From positions 248,001 through 312,000 of the forward strand of contig NZ_BMVU01000001.1 of NCBI RefSeq assembly GCF_014650875.1: a stretch of DNA of 64,000 bases, given 5' to 3'. Below are positions 8,704 through 16,704 of the stretch, piece by piece. The stretch is from Streptomyces minutiscleroticus (GTDB taxonomy: Bacteria > Actinomycetota > Actinomycetes > Streptomycetales > Streptomycetaceae). Within the stretch, counting starts at the first letter, position 1, and every line of letters begins with the position of its first letter. The notes beneath the pieces are model-generated. The model saw only the letters and a list, made by a program, of their open reading frames with translations. It was not told the origin of the DNA and did no database searches. Made by a program: the position numbers and the translations under genes.

Positions 8704-8753
8704 GGCGGGGGCGGCCGCCAGGCAGGACCAGGCGGGGGCGGCCGCCAGGCAGG
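8704..8753. repeat. two direct copies of a 23-nt GC repeat
   Basis: The 23-nt unit GGCGGGGGCGGCCGCCAGG plus CAGG occurs at 8704-8726 and again at 8731-8753, a 27-nt period. Each copy contains the palindrome GGCGGCCGCC. Degenerate relatives (GGGCGG...GGCC) extend to about 8800. The 459-nt gap 8622-9080 otherwise holds only the iclR promoter at its right end. Confidence 0.6.
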
Positions 8754-9031
8754 GCGGTCACCGGGCGGGACGGCCATCGGGTGGGGTGAACACCGAGCGG
8801 GGCGGGCCTCGGCCGGGGCCGCCGTCGAACAGCCGCCGCCGGCCGGCCGCCGTCGACCAGCTGTCGCGGAAGGCGTGTGCGGAAGGCGCGGTGAGGCCGC
8901 GCCGAGGTGTCCGCCCCGGCGGAGGGGCGCGGTCCACCCCGCGCAGCCTCCGGTCGGCCCGGCCGGCCCGCCCGGCCGCCGCTTTCCGGGCCATTGCCCG
9001 GGCAAACGCACTATGAGTAGCCTGTGTTCGT

Positions 9032-9060
9032 CATTCCGACCGTCTGTTGAAATCTCGAAC
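9032..9060 (-). promoter_or_regulatory. bipartite operator in front of iclR (copy A)
   Basis: Read on the minus strand, GTTCGAGATTTC (9060-9049) is followed 7 nt later by GGTCGGAATG (9041-9032). The same 12-mer and the same 19-nt start-to-start distance occur at 25414-25442, ahead of the dehydratase operon. In both places the GTTCGAGATTTC half is nearest the gene start. This is the likely binding site of the adjacent IclR-family protein, giving autoregulation. Confidence 0.65.
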
Positions 9061-9080
9061 GAACAGAGAGGGGGCCGGTC

Positions 9081-9854
9081 GTGGGACGCCTCGTACCTGC
9101 CGTGACCCGGGCTCTCGACATACTGGAGCTCTTCCTCGACGGGGACGGGACGCTCTCCGCCCCCGACATCGTGCGCAGGCTCCAGCTGCCCCGCACCACC
9201 GTGCACGAGCTGGTGACGACGCTCGCCGCGCGCTCCTACATCGTGCCCGTCCAGGGCCAGCCCGGGCGCTACCGGCTGGGCGTACGGCCGTATCAGCTCG
9301 GCAGCCGGTACGCGGAGCAGCTCGACCTCGCCGCCGAGGGCCAGCAGGTCGCCCGGTCCGTGGCCGAGACCTGCGACGAGACGGTGCACGTGGCGATCCT
9401 GGAAGGCACGGACGTCATCTACATCGCCAAGGTCGACTCCACGCACGCCGTGCGCATGGTCTCCGCGGCGGGCCGCAGGCTGCCCGCCCACTGCACCTCG
9501 GTCGGCAAGATGCTGCTGGCCTCGCTGCCCGAGCCGGAGCTGGCCGCCCGCATCCCGGACGGCGCGGACCTGATCGCGATGACGCCCAACAGCATCACCG
9601 AGCCGGTCGCGCTGCGCGAGGCCCTCGCGGAGATCCGCCGCCGCGGCATCGCCGTGGAGAGCCGCGAGTCCAACCCGGACGTCTCCTGCGTCGCCGCCCC
9701 GGTGCGCGACCGCACGGGGCAGGTCGTCGCCGCGCTCTCCATCTCCGTGCCGATGATCCGCTGGAGCGACGAGCGGGTCGGCGAGCTGGAGCAGCTGGCC
9801 GCCAAGGGCGCCGCCGAACTGTCCGAGCGGCTCGGCCACCGGAGCGCGGCGTGA
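9081..9854 (+). CDS. IclR-family transcriptional regulator
   Basis: A 257-residue regulator. The N-terminal winged helix (about 1-65) contains 'LSAPDIVRRLQLPRTTVHELV'. The IclR effector domain (80-250) contains 'LPAHCTSVGKMLLASL', 'SNPDVSCVAAPVRD' and 'VVAALSISVP'. GTG start with GAGGGGG upstream. It overlaps the lactonase gene by GTGA. The operator in front of it matches one 16 kb away before a sugar-oxidation/import operon, so it is inferred to control that operon. A sugar or sugar acid is the probable effector. Confidence 0.9.
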   Translation: MGRLVPAVTRALDILELFLDGDGTLSAPDIVRRLQLPRTTVHELVTTLAARSYIVPVQGQPGRYRLGVRPYQLGSRYAEQLDLAAEGQQVARSVAETCDETVHVAILEGTDVIYIAKVDSTHAVRMVSAAGRRLPAHCTSVGKMLLASLPEPELAARIPDGADLIAMTPNSITEPVALREALAEIRRRGIAVESRESNPDVSCVAAPVRDRTGQVVAALSISVPMIRWSDERVGELEQLAAKGAAELSERLGHRSAA

Positions 9855-10726
9855 GCGGCGTGGGCGGAGCGACGGCGTACGAGGTCGCGGTCCGCGCGCA
9901 GGCGGTGCTCGGCGAGGGGCCGACCTGGGACGCGCGCACCGGCCGCCTGGTCTGGGTCGACATCCTCGCCTCGCGCGTGCACACCTACGACCCCGCCTCC
10001 GGGCGGCGCACGGTCATGGTCACCGAGCAGCACGTGGGCGCGGCCAGGCCCCGTGCGAACGGCGGCCTGGTCGTCAACCTCCGCGACGGCGTGGGCCTGT
10101 ACGGGCCACCGGGGTCGGGGGAGCCCTTCCGCTGGCTGCACCGCGAGCCGGTGCCGGGCCGCCGCGGCAACGACGCGGCCGTCGCGCCCGACGGCTCCCT
10201 GTGGACCGGGACCATGCGCTACGACGAGGCGCCCGGCGGCGGCACGCTGACCCGGTTCGCCGCCGACGGGACGGCCGCGGCCGTGCTGGACGACGTGACG
10301 GTCAGCAACGGCCTCGGCTGGAGCCCGGACGGCCGGCGGATGTACTACATCGACACCCCGACCCGGCGCGTGGACGTCTTCGACGTCGACGCCGCCGGAG
10401 CGGTGGCGAACAGGCGCCCGCTGGCGGAGATCGAGGAGGGCGCGGGCTTCCCGGACGGGATGACCGTCGACGCGGACGGCTGCGTGTGGGTGGCGCTGTG
10501 GGACGGCGGCGCCGTCCGCCGCTACACGCCGGACGGGGCGCTGGACCGCGTGGTCGAGCTGCCCGTGCGCCGCCCGACCGCCTGCGCGTTCGGCGGCGCC
10601 GGCCTCGCCGACCTGTACGTCACCACGGCCCGGGTCGGCCTCGACGCGCCGCACCCGCTGTCCGGTTCGGTCCTCGTCCTGCCCGGCGCGGGAAAGGGCT
10701 TGCCCCAGCCGGCCTTCGCGGGCTGA
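9851..10726 (+). CDS. SMP-30/gluconolactonase-family sugar lactonase
   Basis: A 291-residue beta-propeller. Family signatures are 'LGEGPTWDARTGRLVWVDI' (metal Glu in L-G-E-G-P), 'RGNDAAVAPDGSLWTGTM' (metal Asn), 'SNGLGWSPDGRRMYYIDT' and 'PDGMTVDADGCVWVALW' (metal Asp). Such enzymes hydrolyse aldonolactones produced by sugar dehydrogenases. With the IclR co-regulated dehydrogenase and enolase-type dehydratase at 23-25 kb it would complete dehydrogenase-lactonase-dehydratase steps of a non-phosphorylating aldose pathway. GTG start overlaps the iclR stop. The exact sugar is not determined. Confidence 0.88.
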   Translation: MSGVGGATAYEVAVRAQAVLGEGPTWDARTGRLVWVDILASRVHTYDPASGRRTVMVTEQHVGAARPRANGGLVVNLRDGVGLYGPPGSGEPFRWLHREPVPGRRGNDAAVAPDGSLWTGTMRYDEAPGGGTLTRFAADGTAAAVLDDVTVSNGLGWSPDGRRMYYIDTPTRRVDVFDVDAAGAVANRRPLAEIEEGAGFPDGMTVDADGCVWVALWDGGAVRRYTPDGALDRVVELPVRRPTACAFGGAGLADLYVTTARVGLDAPHPLSGSVLVLPGAGKGLPQPAFAG

Positions 10727-10742
10727 CCCTTCGCTGCTCCCG

Positions 10743-10775
10743 GGAGCCCCTGTACCGCAAGCCGGTACGGGGGCT
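10743..10775 (+). terminator. hairpin terminator after the lactonase gene
   Basis: Arms 10743-10756 and 10762-10775 pair over 14 positions with one G-T wobble around a 5-nt loop, starting 16 nt after the lactonase stop. Confidence 0.7.
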
Positions 10776-10919
10776 CCGCTGTTCCCGCCGCTCCCTTCGC
10801 ATTCCCGCGCGACCCATTGAGGTGAAATCGCTTCTCCCTACGGTCCGTTCGAAGTTACGGGCGTCATTCGGTACTCCGGGCAGTACGGACAGTGGGCATC
10901 CGAACAGCAGGGGCAGGGC

Positions 10920-11112
10920 ATGGGACGACCTGGCCTGGACCGCAGGCAGCTTCTGACCGGGCTCGGCGGGCCGGCCGTCGCGGGGAGCTTCGGCTTCGCG
11001 GCGCTCGGCACCGGTGCGGACGCGCCGGCGTCCGGCGCGGGCACCCGGGTCCGCTGCTGGAACCTCTTCAGCGGCGGCGACGGCTACAGCATGATCGCGA
11101 CGCTGGACGTCG
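10920..11112 (+). pseudogene. 5' fragment of ABC sugar-binding protein gene
   Basis: The first 64 codons encode a Tat-like leader ('DRRQLLTGLGGPAVAGS') and the start of a mature solute-binding protein ('RVRCWNLFSGGDGYSMIATLD'). Similarity to sugar-binding proteins stops abruptly near 11112, where sequence in another frame encodes permease. The rest of the binding protein (about 350 residues) is missing. It looks like a deletion junction with the next fragment. Confidence 0.7.
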
Positions 11113-11597
11113 GGCAACCTGGGGCAGTGGCTGTTCAACCCCGGCGCCGGCATGGTCAACCACGTCTCCGGCATCGAGACGCCCTGACTGACCGACCCGT
11201 CGTACGCCCTGCTCGCCGTCGTCGTCTGCACCCTGTGGTGGACGGCCGGCTTCAGCTTCCTGCTCCACCTGGCCGCGCTCCAGGGCATCCCCGCCCACCG
11301 GTACGAGGCCGCCGGGCTGGACGGCGCGAACGCCTGGCACCGCACGGCGCACATCACGCTGCCGATGCTGCGCGACATCACCGGCCTCGTCGTCGCCCTG
11401 CAGGTCCTCGCCTCGCTCCAGGTCTTCGACCAGGCCGTCGTGATGATGGACTTCGGGCCGGGCCCCGAGGACTCGACGCGCACGTTCGTGCGGTCCACGC
11501 TGGAGGAGGGCTTCACCAGCCACCGCGTGGGCCACGCCTCCGCGATCTCCGTCGTCTTCTTCGTGCTCATCGCGGCGGTCGCCCTCGTGCGGATGGG
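11113..11597 (+). pseudogene. internal fragment of MalF-type ABC permease, with nonsense codon
   Basis: Reading from 11113 gives 'GNLGQWLFNPGAGMVNHV' and then membrane helices with 'LLAVVVCTLWWTAGFSFLL' and the EAA loop 'YEAAGLDGANAWHRTAHITL'. An in-frame TGA at 11185-11187 interrupts 'IETP-stop-LTDPSYAL', where permeases usually have Trp (TGG). The N-terminal helices are missing and the end is truncated at about 11597. It is therefore a decayed importer subunit, matching the binding-protein fragment before it. Confidence 0.75.
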
Positions 11598-11857
11598 GAC
11601 GGCTCCGTCACCGTCTTCGCCGTCAACCGCGACCGCGCCGCACCGCGCCGCTGCCCCTCGAGGTCTCCCTCGCGGGACTGGGTCCGACGTCCGTCGCCGG
11701 GCACAGCGTCCTCTCCGACGCCGGCCCCGACGCGCGCAACACCGTCCAGGACCGGGAGCGCGTCAAGCCCCACGAGGCCACCGGCACCACCCTGGAGGGC
11801 GGCGTCCTCAGGGCCGTGCTCGAACCGCTGTCCTGGAACGTGATCCGGCTCGTCTGA
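11598..11857 (+). pseudogene. 3' fragment of alpha-L-arabinofuranosidase gene, frameshifted
   Basis: 'DGSVTVFAVNRDRAAP' continues, after a frameshift near 11640, as 'LPLEVSLAGLGPTSVAGH' and '...VLEPLSWNVIRLV' ending at TGA 11855-11857. This is the C-terminal beta-domain ending typical of GH51 arabinofuranosidases. About 400 residues including the catalytic barrel are absent. Together with the two preceding fragments it marks a collapsed arabinoside import and hydrolysis locus. Confidence 0.7.
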
Positions 11858-11930
11858 CCGGGGCACCGGGACGGGCGTACGGCGCACCCGGTGCGCCGCC
11901 GCGCGGGCGGCGCACCGGACAATGCCTTGC

Positions 11931-12389
11931 ATGAGGATCTCGGCAAGGGCGGACTACGCGGTGCGCGCGGCGCTGGAACTGGCCGCCCGGCAGGACGGGG
12001 AGCCCCTGAAGGCGGAGGCCATCGCCCTCGCCCAGGACATCCCGCACAAGTTCCTCGAGGGCATTCTGGGCGACATGCGGCGCGGCGGCCTGGTGACGAG
12101 CCGGCGCGGCGGTCAGGGCGGCTACCGGCTCGCCCGCCCCGCCGACGCGATCACGGTCGCGGACGTGATCCGCACCGTGGACGGCCCCATCATGACCGTG
12201 CGCGGCGAACGCCCCACCCACCTCGCCTACACGGGCCCCGCCGCCCCCCTGCTCCCGCTGTGGATCGCCGCGCGCGCCCACGTGCGCGCGATCGTCGACG
12301 TCGTCACGCTCGCCGACATCGCGGCGGACGCCCTGCCCGACGGCGTCCGCGCGCTCGCGGAGGACCCGGAGGCCTGGGTCAATCCCTGA
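11931..12389 (+). CDS. Rrf2-family transcriptional regulator lacking Cys ligands
   Basis: A 152-residue winged-helix regulator: 'MRISARADYAVRAALELAA' opening, recognition region 'IPHKFLEGILGDMRRGGLVTSRRGGQGGY', then a dimerisation helix. IscR/NsrR-type members bind Fe-S through three Cys near residues 92-106; none are present here, so the sensing mode differs. ATG at 11931 fits the family start better than the in-frame ATG at 11922. No clear ribosome site precedes either, so a leaderless or poorly initiated message is possible. It is followed at once by a truncated transporter gene. Confidence 0.8.
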   Translation: MRISARADYAVRAALELAARQDGEPLKAEAIALAQDIPHKFLEGILGDMRRGGLVTSRRGGQGGYRLARPADAITVADVIRTVDGPIMTVRGERPTHLAYTGPAAPLLPLWIAARAHVRAIVDVVTLADIAADALPDGVRALAEDPEAWVNP

Positions 12390-12390
12390 G

Positions 12391-12867
12391 GGCCCCGACG
12401 ACGGGGGCGGCTGGGGACCGGTCGGCACCCCGGCGCTGCTGGCCAGCGGGCGGATGGAGCCGCGCAAGGTGATCGGCTCGGTCGACACCGGCGAGTTCCT
12501 GGTCGCGGTCGCCGCGAGCCTCGGCTCCCTCCTCTCGCTCGGCTCCCAGGAGCTCAAGTGGGACTGGGTGGCCGCGTTCCTCGTCGGCGGCCTGATCGCC
12601 GCGCCGGTCGCCGCCTGGCTGGTCCGGCTGGTCCCGCCGCGCGTCCTCGGCTCCGCGGTCGGCGGCGTCATCGTCGTCACCAACGTCCGCACCCTGCTGG
12701 ACAGCGACTGGGCCGGTGTGCCGGGCACGGCCGCCGCCTGCGTCTACGTCGCGCTGTACGCCCTGTGGGCCGCGGCCCTCGCGTACTCGGTCCGTGCCCA
12801 CCTCGGGGAGCGGACGGCACGGGCCGCCGCCGCGGAGGAGGAGCGGCGGCCGGTCGCCGCGCGGTGA
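12391..12867 (+). pseudogene. 3' half of TauE/SafE-family transporter gene
   Basis: In frame from just after the Rrf2 stop, the sequence encodes 'GGGWGPVGTPALLASGRMEPRK' (in two parts) and four hydrophobic helices of a TauE/SafE permease, ending with a basic tail. Family members are about 260 residues with a first repeat that is missing here. An ATG at 12454 could still start a 137-residue product. The break falls against the Rrf2 stop, so a deletion probably joined the two genes. Confidence 0.65.
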
Positions 12868-12868
12868 C

Positions 12869-13051
12869 TCACTCCGTGACGTACGCGAGGAACCCGGCCC
12901 AGGCGGCGGGGGAGAGGGCGAGCTGCGGCCCCTGCCTGTCCTTGGAGTCCCGGACGTGGACGGCGCGGGGGCAGGGGGCTATCTCGACGCAGTCGCCGTC
13001 ACCGCCGCTGCTGTAGCTCGACTTGAACCATTCCAGATCGCTGCTGCTCAT
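12869..13051 (-). CDS. DUF397 small protein
   Basis: A 60-residue protein with the DUF397 pattern 'WFKSSYSSGGDGDCVEIA' and 'VHVRDSKDRQGPQLALSPAAWAGFL'. Such proteins accompany WhiJ-like regulators in Streptomyces. Its start overlaps the stop of the upstream regulator gene by 4 nt, so the two are co-translated. It ends 2 nt from the convergent TauE remnant. Confidence 0.9.
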   Translation of the reverse strand: MSSSDLEWFKSSYSSGGDGDCVEIAPCPRAVHVRDSKDRQGPQLALSPAAWAGFLAYVTE

Positions 13052-13866
13052 GGCGCTCCTCGCATCCGTTGCAACAGGCTCACGGAGTCATCAAGGGTAA
13101 GAGCCTGCGAGCGCATCCTGGCATAGCGCCTCTGGAGGACGCTCACCTCCTTGGAGTCCGAGATGAACAGTCCTCCTCGCTGCCCCTCGCAGTAGGCGAA
13201 CCACCTGTTGTCAGGGGTCTCCAGCAGTTGCATGGGCCCGTCGAGCCCCGCGTGGGTCTCCCTCACCTGCGGCATGATCTGTATTTCTACGTTGCGCAGA
13301 CGACTGATCTCCAGCATGTGGTCGATCAGGTTCCGAGTGATCTCCGCACCGCCCATGCGTCGCAGGAACAGGCCCTCCTCCAGGATGAAGCCGAATGCCG
13401 TGTTCGGCAGTTCTCCCAGAAGTCGTTGTCGCTCCGCCCTGGCGGCCCACTGGGCCTCGATCTGCCCGTCGTCCAGCGGCGGCAATTGGTTGGTGAACAG
13501 CGTCCGCGCGTACGCCTCCGTCTGCAGCAGCCCGGGAACCAGCCGGCATTCGTACGTGTACAGCGTGATCGCCGATGCCTCCAGTCCCGCCCACCGCCGG
13601 AACCACGCCGCCAGCCCCGGCTGCCGCGCCAGACAACCCGCGGCCCGCCGCAACGCGCCCGTGTTCCCGAGGGCCTCCTCCGCCCGTTCCACGAACGCCG
13701 CGTCCGGCATCCGCCTCCCCAGTTCCACGGACGCCACCGTGTGCCTGGAGAACCGCACCCGCCGCCCGAACTCCTCCCGGCTCAGCCCCGCGTGCTCGCG
13801 CAATCCCTGGACCACCGCGCCGAACGTCCGCAGACTGTCCGACGACTCCGGTTCACCGTCGACCAC
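13048..13866 (-). CDS. WhiJ-type XRE regulator (helix-turn-helix plus DUF5753)
   Basis: A 272-residue protein. The N-terminal XRE helix-turn-helix (about 10-65) contains 'LREHAGLSREEFGRRVRFSRHTVASVELGRRMP'-like segments. The remainder is DUF5753 ('YECRLVPGLLQTEAYARTLF', 'ILEEGLFLRRMGG', 'VEIQIMPQVRETHAGLDGP'). With the downstream DUF397 protein and the divergent ATPase it forms the trio found at the whiJ and abaA loci, which influence development and secondary metabolism. GTG start. Confidence 0.88.
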   Translation of the reverse strand: MVDGEPESSDSLRTFGAVVQGLREHAGLSREEFGRRVRFSRHTVASVELGRRMPDAAFVERAEEALGNTGALRRAAGCLARQPGLAAWFRRWAGLEASAITLYTYECRLVPGLLQTEAYARTLFTNQLPPLDDGQIEAQWAARAERQRLLGELPNTAFGFILEEGLFLRRMGGAEITRNLIDHMLEISRLRNVEIQIMPQVRETHAGLDGPMQLLETPDNRWFAYCEGQRGGLFISDSKEVSVLQRRYARMRSQALTLDDSVSLLQRMRGAP

Positions 13867-13927
13867 CGTCGGTCACCTCCCGCGCCCATGCTCACGGCCG
13901 GTGACGAGTACTGTCCATGCCGTGAGT

Positions 13928-13950
13928 GCGTACGCTGCCGCAGCGTACGC
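13928..13950. promoter_or_regulatory. perfect 10-bp inverted repeat in divergent promoter
   Basis: GCGTACGCTG-CCG-CAGCGTACGC lies between the WhiJ-like gene (start 13866, minus) and the ATPase gene (start 13997, plus). Its symmetry and position make it the likely operator of the WhiJ-type regulator. Confidence 0.55.
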
Positions 13951-13996
13951 GGTGCCGGGCTGGTGAACAGGCCGTTCCCGCCGCCAGATTGGGCGC

Positions 13997-14494
13997 ATGG
14001 AAGCACCGTCCACTCCGCGCTCCCCGGTCACCGTGCGTGTGTTCGCCCAGCGGCTCAGCGCCACTCCGCGAGGCGCCCGGCTCGCCCGGCGCCTCGCGCT
14101 GGCCCAGCTGCACGACTGGGGCGTCCCGCACGGGACGGGCCCCTCGGACGCCGTCGCCGCGATCGTCGCCGAGCTGGCGGCGAACGCCGTGACCCACGGC
14201 CGCGTCCCGGGGCGGGACTTCGAGCTGCGGCTCCGCCTCGACGCGGGCGGCGTGCGCGTCGAGGTCACCGACACCCGTGCCGAGCCGCGCCCGCCCGGCC
14301 CCGACGCCGTACGGCCCCCGCGCCCGCTCGACGAGCACGGGCGCGGCCTGCTGCTCGTCGACGCGCTCGCCGACCGCTGGGAGGTGCTGGAGAGGGAGGC
14401 GCCCGGTAAGACGGTGCGGGCCGAGGTCGACCTGCCGGGGCGGACGGCCGCCGTACGCGGGCCGGCCGCCGGGGACGGCCGCCGGCCCGGCTAG
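13997..14494 (+). CDS. anti-sigma-like HATPase of a WhiJ trio
   Basis: A 165-residue single HATPase_c protein with N-box 'IVAELAANAVTHG', 'VEVTDTRAEPRP' and G-box 'DEHGRGLLLVDALADRWEV'. These RsbW-like ATPases occur beside WhiJ/DUF397 pairs and are thought to tune regulator activity; kinase activity is not established for most. The last 20 residues are low complexity. It is transcribed away from the regulator gene. Confidence 0.85.
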   Translation: MEAPSTPRSPVTVRVFAQRLSATPRGARLARRLALAQLHDWGVPHGTGPSDAVAAIVAELAANAVTHGRVPGRDFELRLRLDAGGVRVEVTDTRAEPRPPGPDAVRPPRPLDEHGRGLLLVDALADRWEVLEREAPGKTVRAEVDLPGRTAAVRGPAAGDGRRPG

Positions 14495-14495
14495 C

Positions 14496-14858
14496 CCGAC
14501 CGGCACGAGGGCCGTCGAGGCCCCGTACGTCGTCAAGCGGAACGGCTACTACTACCTGTTCGCCTCGTACGACACCTGCTGCGCCGGGACCGGCTCCGCC
14601 TACAAGGTGAAGGCGGGGCGGGCGACGAGCGCCACCGGGCCGTACCACGACAGGAACGGTGTCGCGATGACGGACAGCGGAGGTACGCCGGTGCCGGAGT
14701 CGCACGGCAGGGTCATCGGCCCCGGCGGGCGGTCGATCATGAACGACGTGGACGGCGACCTGATCGTCCACCACTACTGCGACGGCAACGACAACGGCAC
14801 CCCGAAGCTCGGGATCACCCTGCTGGACCGGAGCGGCGGGTGGCCGGTGGCCTACTGA
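14496..14858 (+). pseudogene. 3' fragment of GH43 endo-arabinanase gene
   Basis: About 120 codons encode the C-terminal part of a five-bladed arabinanase: 'AVEAPYVVKRNGYYYLFASY', 'DTCCAGTGSAYKVKAGRA', 'SHGRVIGPGGRSIM' and 'GTPKLGITLLDRSGGWPVAY' before the stop. Glu in 'VEAPY' is the conserved GH43 acid. The N-terminal half and signal peptide are absent, and the piece begins right after the ATPase stop. It belongs with the other arabinoside-degradation remnants near 11-12 kb. Confidence 0.75.
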
Positions 14859-15041
14859 GGCCGCACCGCCCGCGCGCACGCCCTCCCCGCGGTGCGCACC
14901 GTCGGCCGGGAGGCCATGGAGCCTCCCGGCCGCGGCGCCCTCCCGCCGGCCGGGGAGCAGCGGGTTCTCCCGGCCGGCCGGGGTGTCCCCCGGAGGGGGT
15001 GCCGGATCGGTGGTGGACCGGTCCGGCGACCGGGCCGGTGG

Positions 15042-16577
15042 TCAGCCGACCCGGTCGACCGCGGCGGCCGCCGGCCATCCGGCGCCGCTCGACGGGGCGC
15101 CCGCGGCCGGCCAGCCGCCCTGCGGCAGCGGCTGGGGCCGGGGCGGCACCTGCGGCGGCATCTGGGCCTGCGCCTGAGCGGCCAGTTGAGCCTGTGCCTG
15201 TGCCTGCGCCTGTGCTTGTGCCTGTGCCTGGGCGGTCAGCTGGGGCTGCGGCTGGGCCGTCAGCTGAGGCTGCGGCTGGGCCTGCGCGGTCAGCCGGTGC
15301 TGGGCCTGGGACCCGGTTCTCATCCGGTGCTGGGCCGCGGCGTGGGCGACGGCCGCGAGACCCGTCACGCCCGCCCCGTTCGTGCTGTGCACCAGGCGGT
15401 CCACCGCCGCCGTGCCCGAGCTGTAGGGGGTCCCTCCGTCCGGCTCGGGCACGGCGGCTCCCCTCCCGGCCCCGTAGAGCACCGACTCCAGGCCGGACAC
15501 CAGACGACGCACGTCTGCCTGGGGGCGCACCACGAGACGCAGGAAGCGGCTGGACGAGCCGATCTTGTTGCCGCACTCGCGGACCAGGACCCGGTGCTCG
15601 GTGAGCAGGCGGTCCCGGACCACGGTCCCCTCGGCGCCCACGGGCAGGCGCACGAAGAGGAAGTTGCCCTGCGACGGGTAGACCGTCAGACCGGGCAGCG
15701 CGGAGAGCTGCCGGGCCATGTCGAGCCGGTCCCGGCGCACCATGTGCAGGCTCTCCAGGTACTCGGGGCCGTGGTCCTTCAGCATGAACACCACGGTCTC
15801 CGCGAAGGAGTTGAGGTTCCACTTCGGCAGCATCGAGCGGACCTTGCCGGCGAGCGCCGGGTTGGCCACGAGGTAGCCGAAGCGCACGCCGTGCAGGCCG
15901 AAGTTCTTGCCGAGGCTGCGCAGCACGACGACGTTGGGCCGCAGCACCGCCTCCTCGACGACGCTCGGCTCGGCCTCCGCGTCGGCGAACTCCAGGAACG
16001 ACTCGTCGATGACGATCAGGTCCAGGTCGGCCAGGGCGTCGCAGAAGGCGAGGACCGTCTGCCTGGGCAGCATGCCCCCGTCGGGGTTGTTCGGGTTGCA
16101 GATGACGGCGGTGCGCGAGCCCCGGGAGCGGATGAACTGGATGTACTGGGCCGGGTCGAGCGCGAAGCCGTTGCTCTCCTGGAGCGGGAACATGTCGACG
16201 CGCTTGCCGGTCTCCATCGGCTGGTCCGTCCAGCGGCCGAAGGTGGGCACGGGCACCGCGAGCGACTCGCGCACCAGCAGGTGGTCGATCCAGGTGATCA
16301 GCTCGGTGGAGCCGTTGCCCATCGCCACGCAGCTCGGCGGCAGCTGGAGCAGCGAGCACAGCTCGGCCGTGATCGTGTCGGCGCTGCTCGGGTAGTACGT
16401 GAGGATCTCGCGCAGCCGGTGCGTCAGCTCGTCGAACATCGCCGGCGTCGGAAAGTAGGGGTTGCACGGAATGCAGAAGTCCAGCGGACCCTCCCCGTCG
16501 CCCTCCCGGGCCAGTGCGGCCATCGAGGGGCTGTGCGCCGCGGTGCTGCGGAACAGCGACGTGACCTTGTCGGCCAT
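15042..16577 (-). CDS. PLP aminotransferase (class I/II) with Gln-Ala tail
   Basis: A 511-residue protein. Residues 1-375 are a HisC/CobD-like fold-type I aminotransferase with 'CNPNNPDGG', 'VIDESFLEF' and the PLP Lys in 'LRSLGKNFGLHGVRFGY'. The final 130 residues are unusual: about 50 are Gln-Ala and Gln-Pro repeats (TAQAQPQPQL, then many AQ pairs), followed by a Pro-Ala-rich end. The substrate is unknown. The tail is probably disordered and may mediate assembly. ATG start; no co-directional partner is close. Confidence 0.82.
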   Translation of the reverse strand: MADKVTSLFRSTAAHSPSMAALAREGDGEGPLDFCIPCNPYFPTPAMFDELTHRLREILTYYPSSADTITAELCSLLQLPPSCVAMGNGSTELITWIDHLLVRESLAVPVPTFGRWTDQPMETGKRVDMFPLQESNGFALDPAQYIQFIRSRGSRTAVICNPNNPDGGMLPRQTVLAFCDALADLDLIVIDESFLEFADAEAEPSVVEEAVLRPNVVVLRSLGKNFGLHGVRFGYLVANPALAGKVRSMLPKWNLNSFAETVVFMLKDHGPEYLESLHMVRRDRLDMARQLSALPGLTVYPSQGNFLFVRLPVGAEGTVVRDRLLTEHRVLVRECGNKIGSSSRFLRLVVRPQADVRRLVSGLESVLYGAGRGAAVPEPDGGTPYSSGTAAVDRLVHSTNGAGVTGLAAVAHAAAQHRMRTGSQAQHRLTAQAQPQPQLTAQPQPQLTAQAQAQAQAQAQAQAQLAAQAQAQMPPQVPPRPQPLPQGGWPAAGAPSSGAGWPAAAAVDRVG

Positions 16578-16704
16578 GGAACCTCCGTCGTGGGGCGGCC
16601 CGCGCGGGGGTGCGGGCCGCCCTCTGGTACGGACGGGGGACCGGCCGTGTTCAACCCGTGCCGGAACGTGTGAAGCGGATCTTCACGCCCGCCGGACGCC
16701 TCCG

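Noticed and set aside
10920..11857. Single 307-codon gene reading through the fragments
   Set aside because: The frame changes identity at 11112 and 11598; protein similarity switches to other frames, so it is a chimera of decayed genes rather than a real product.
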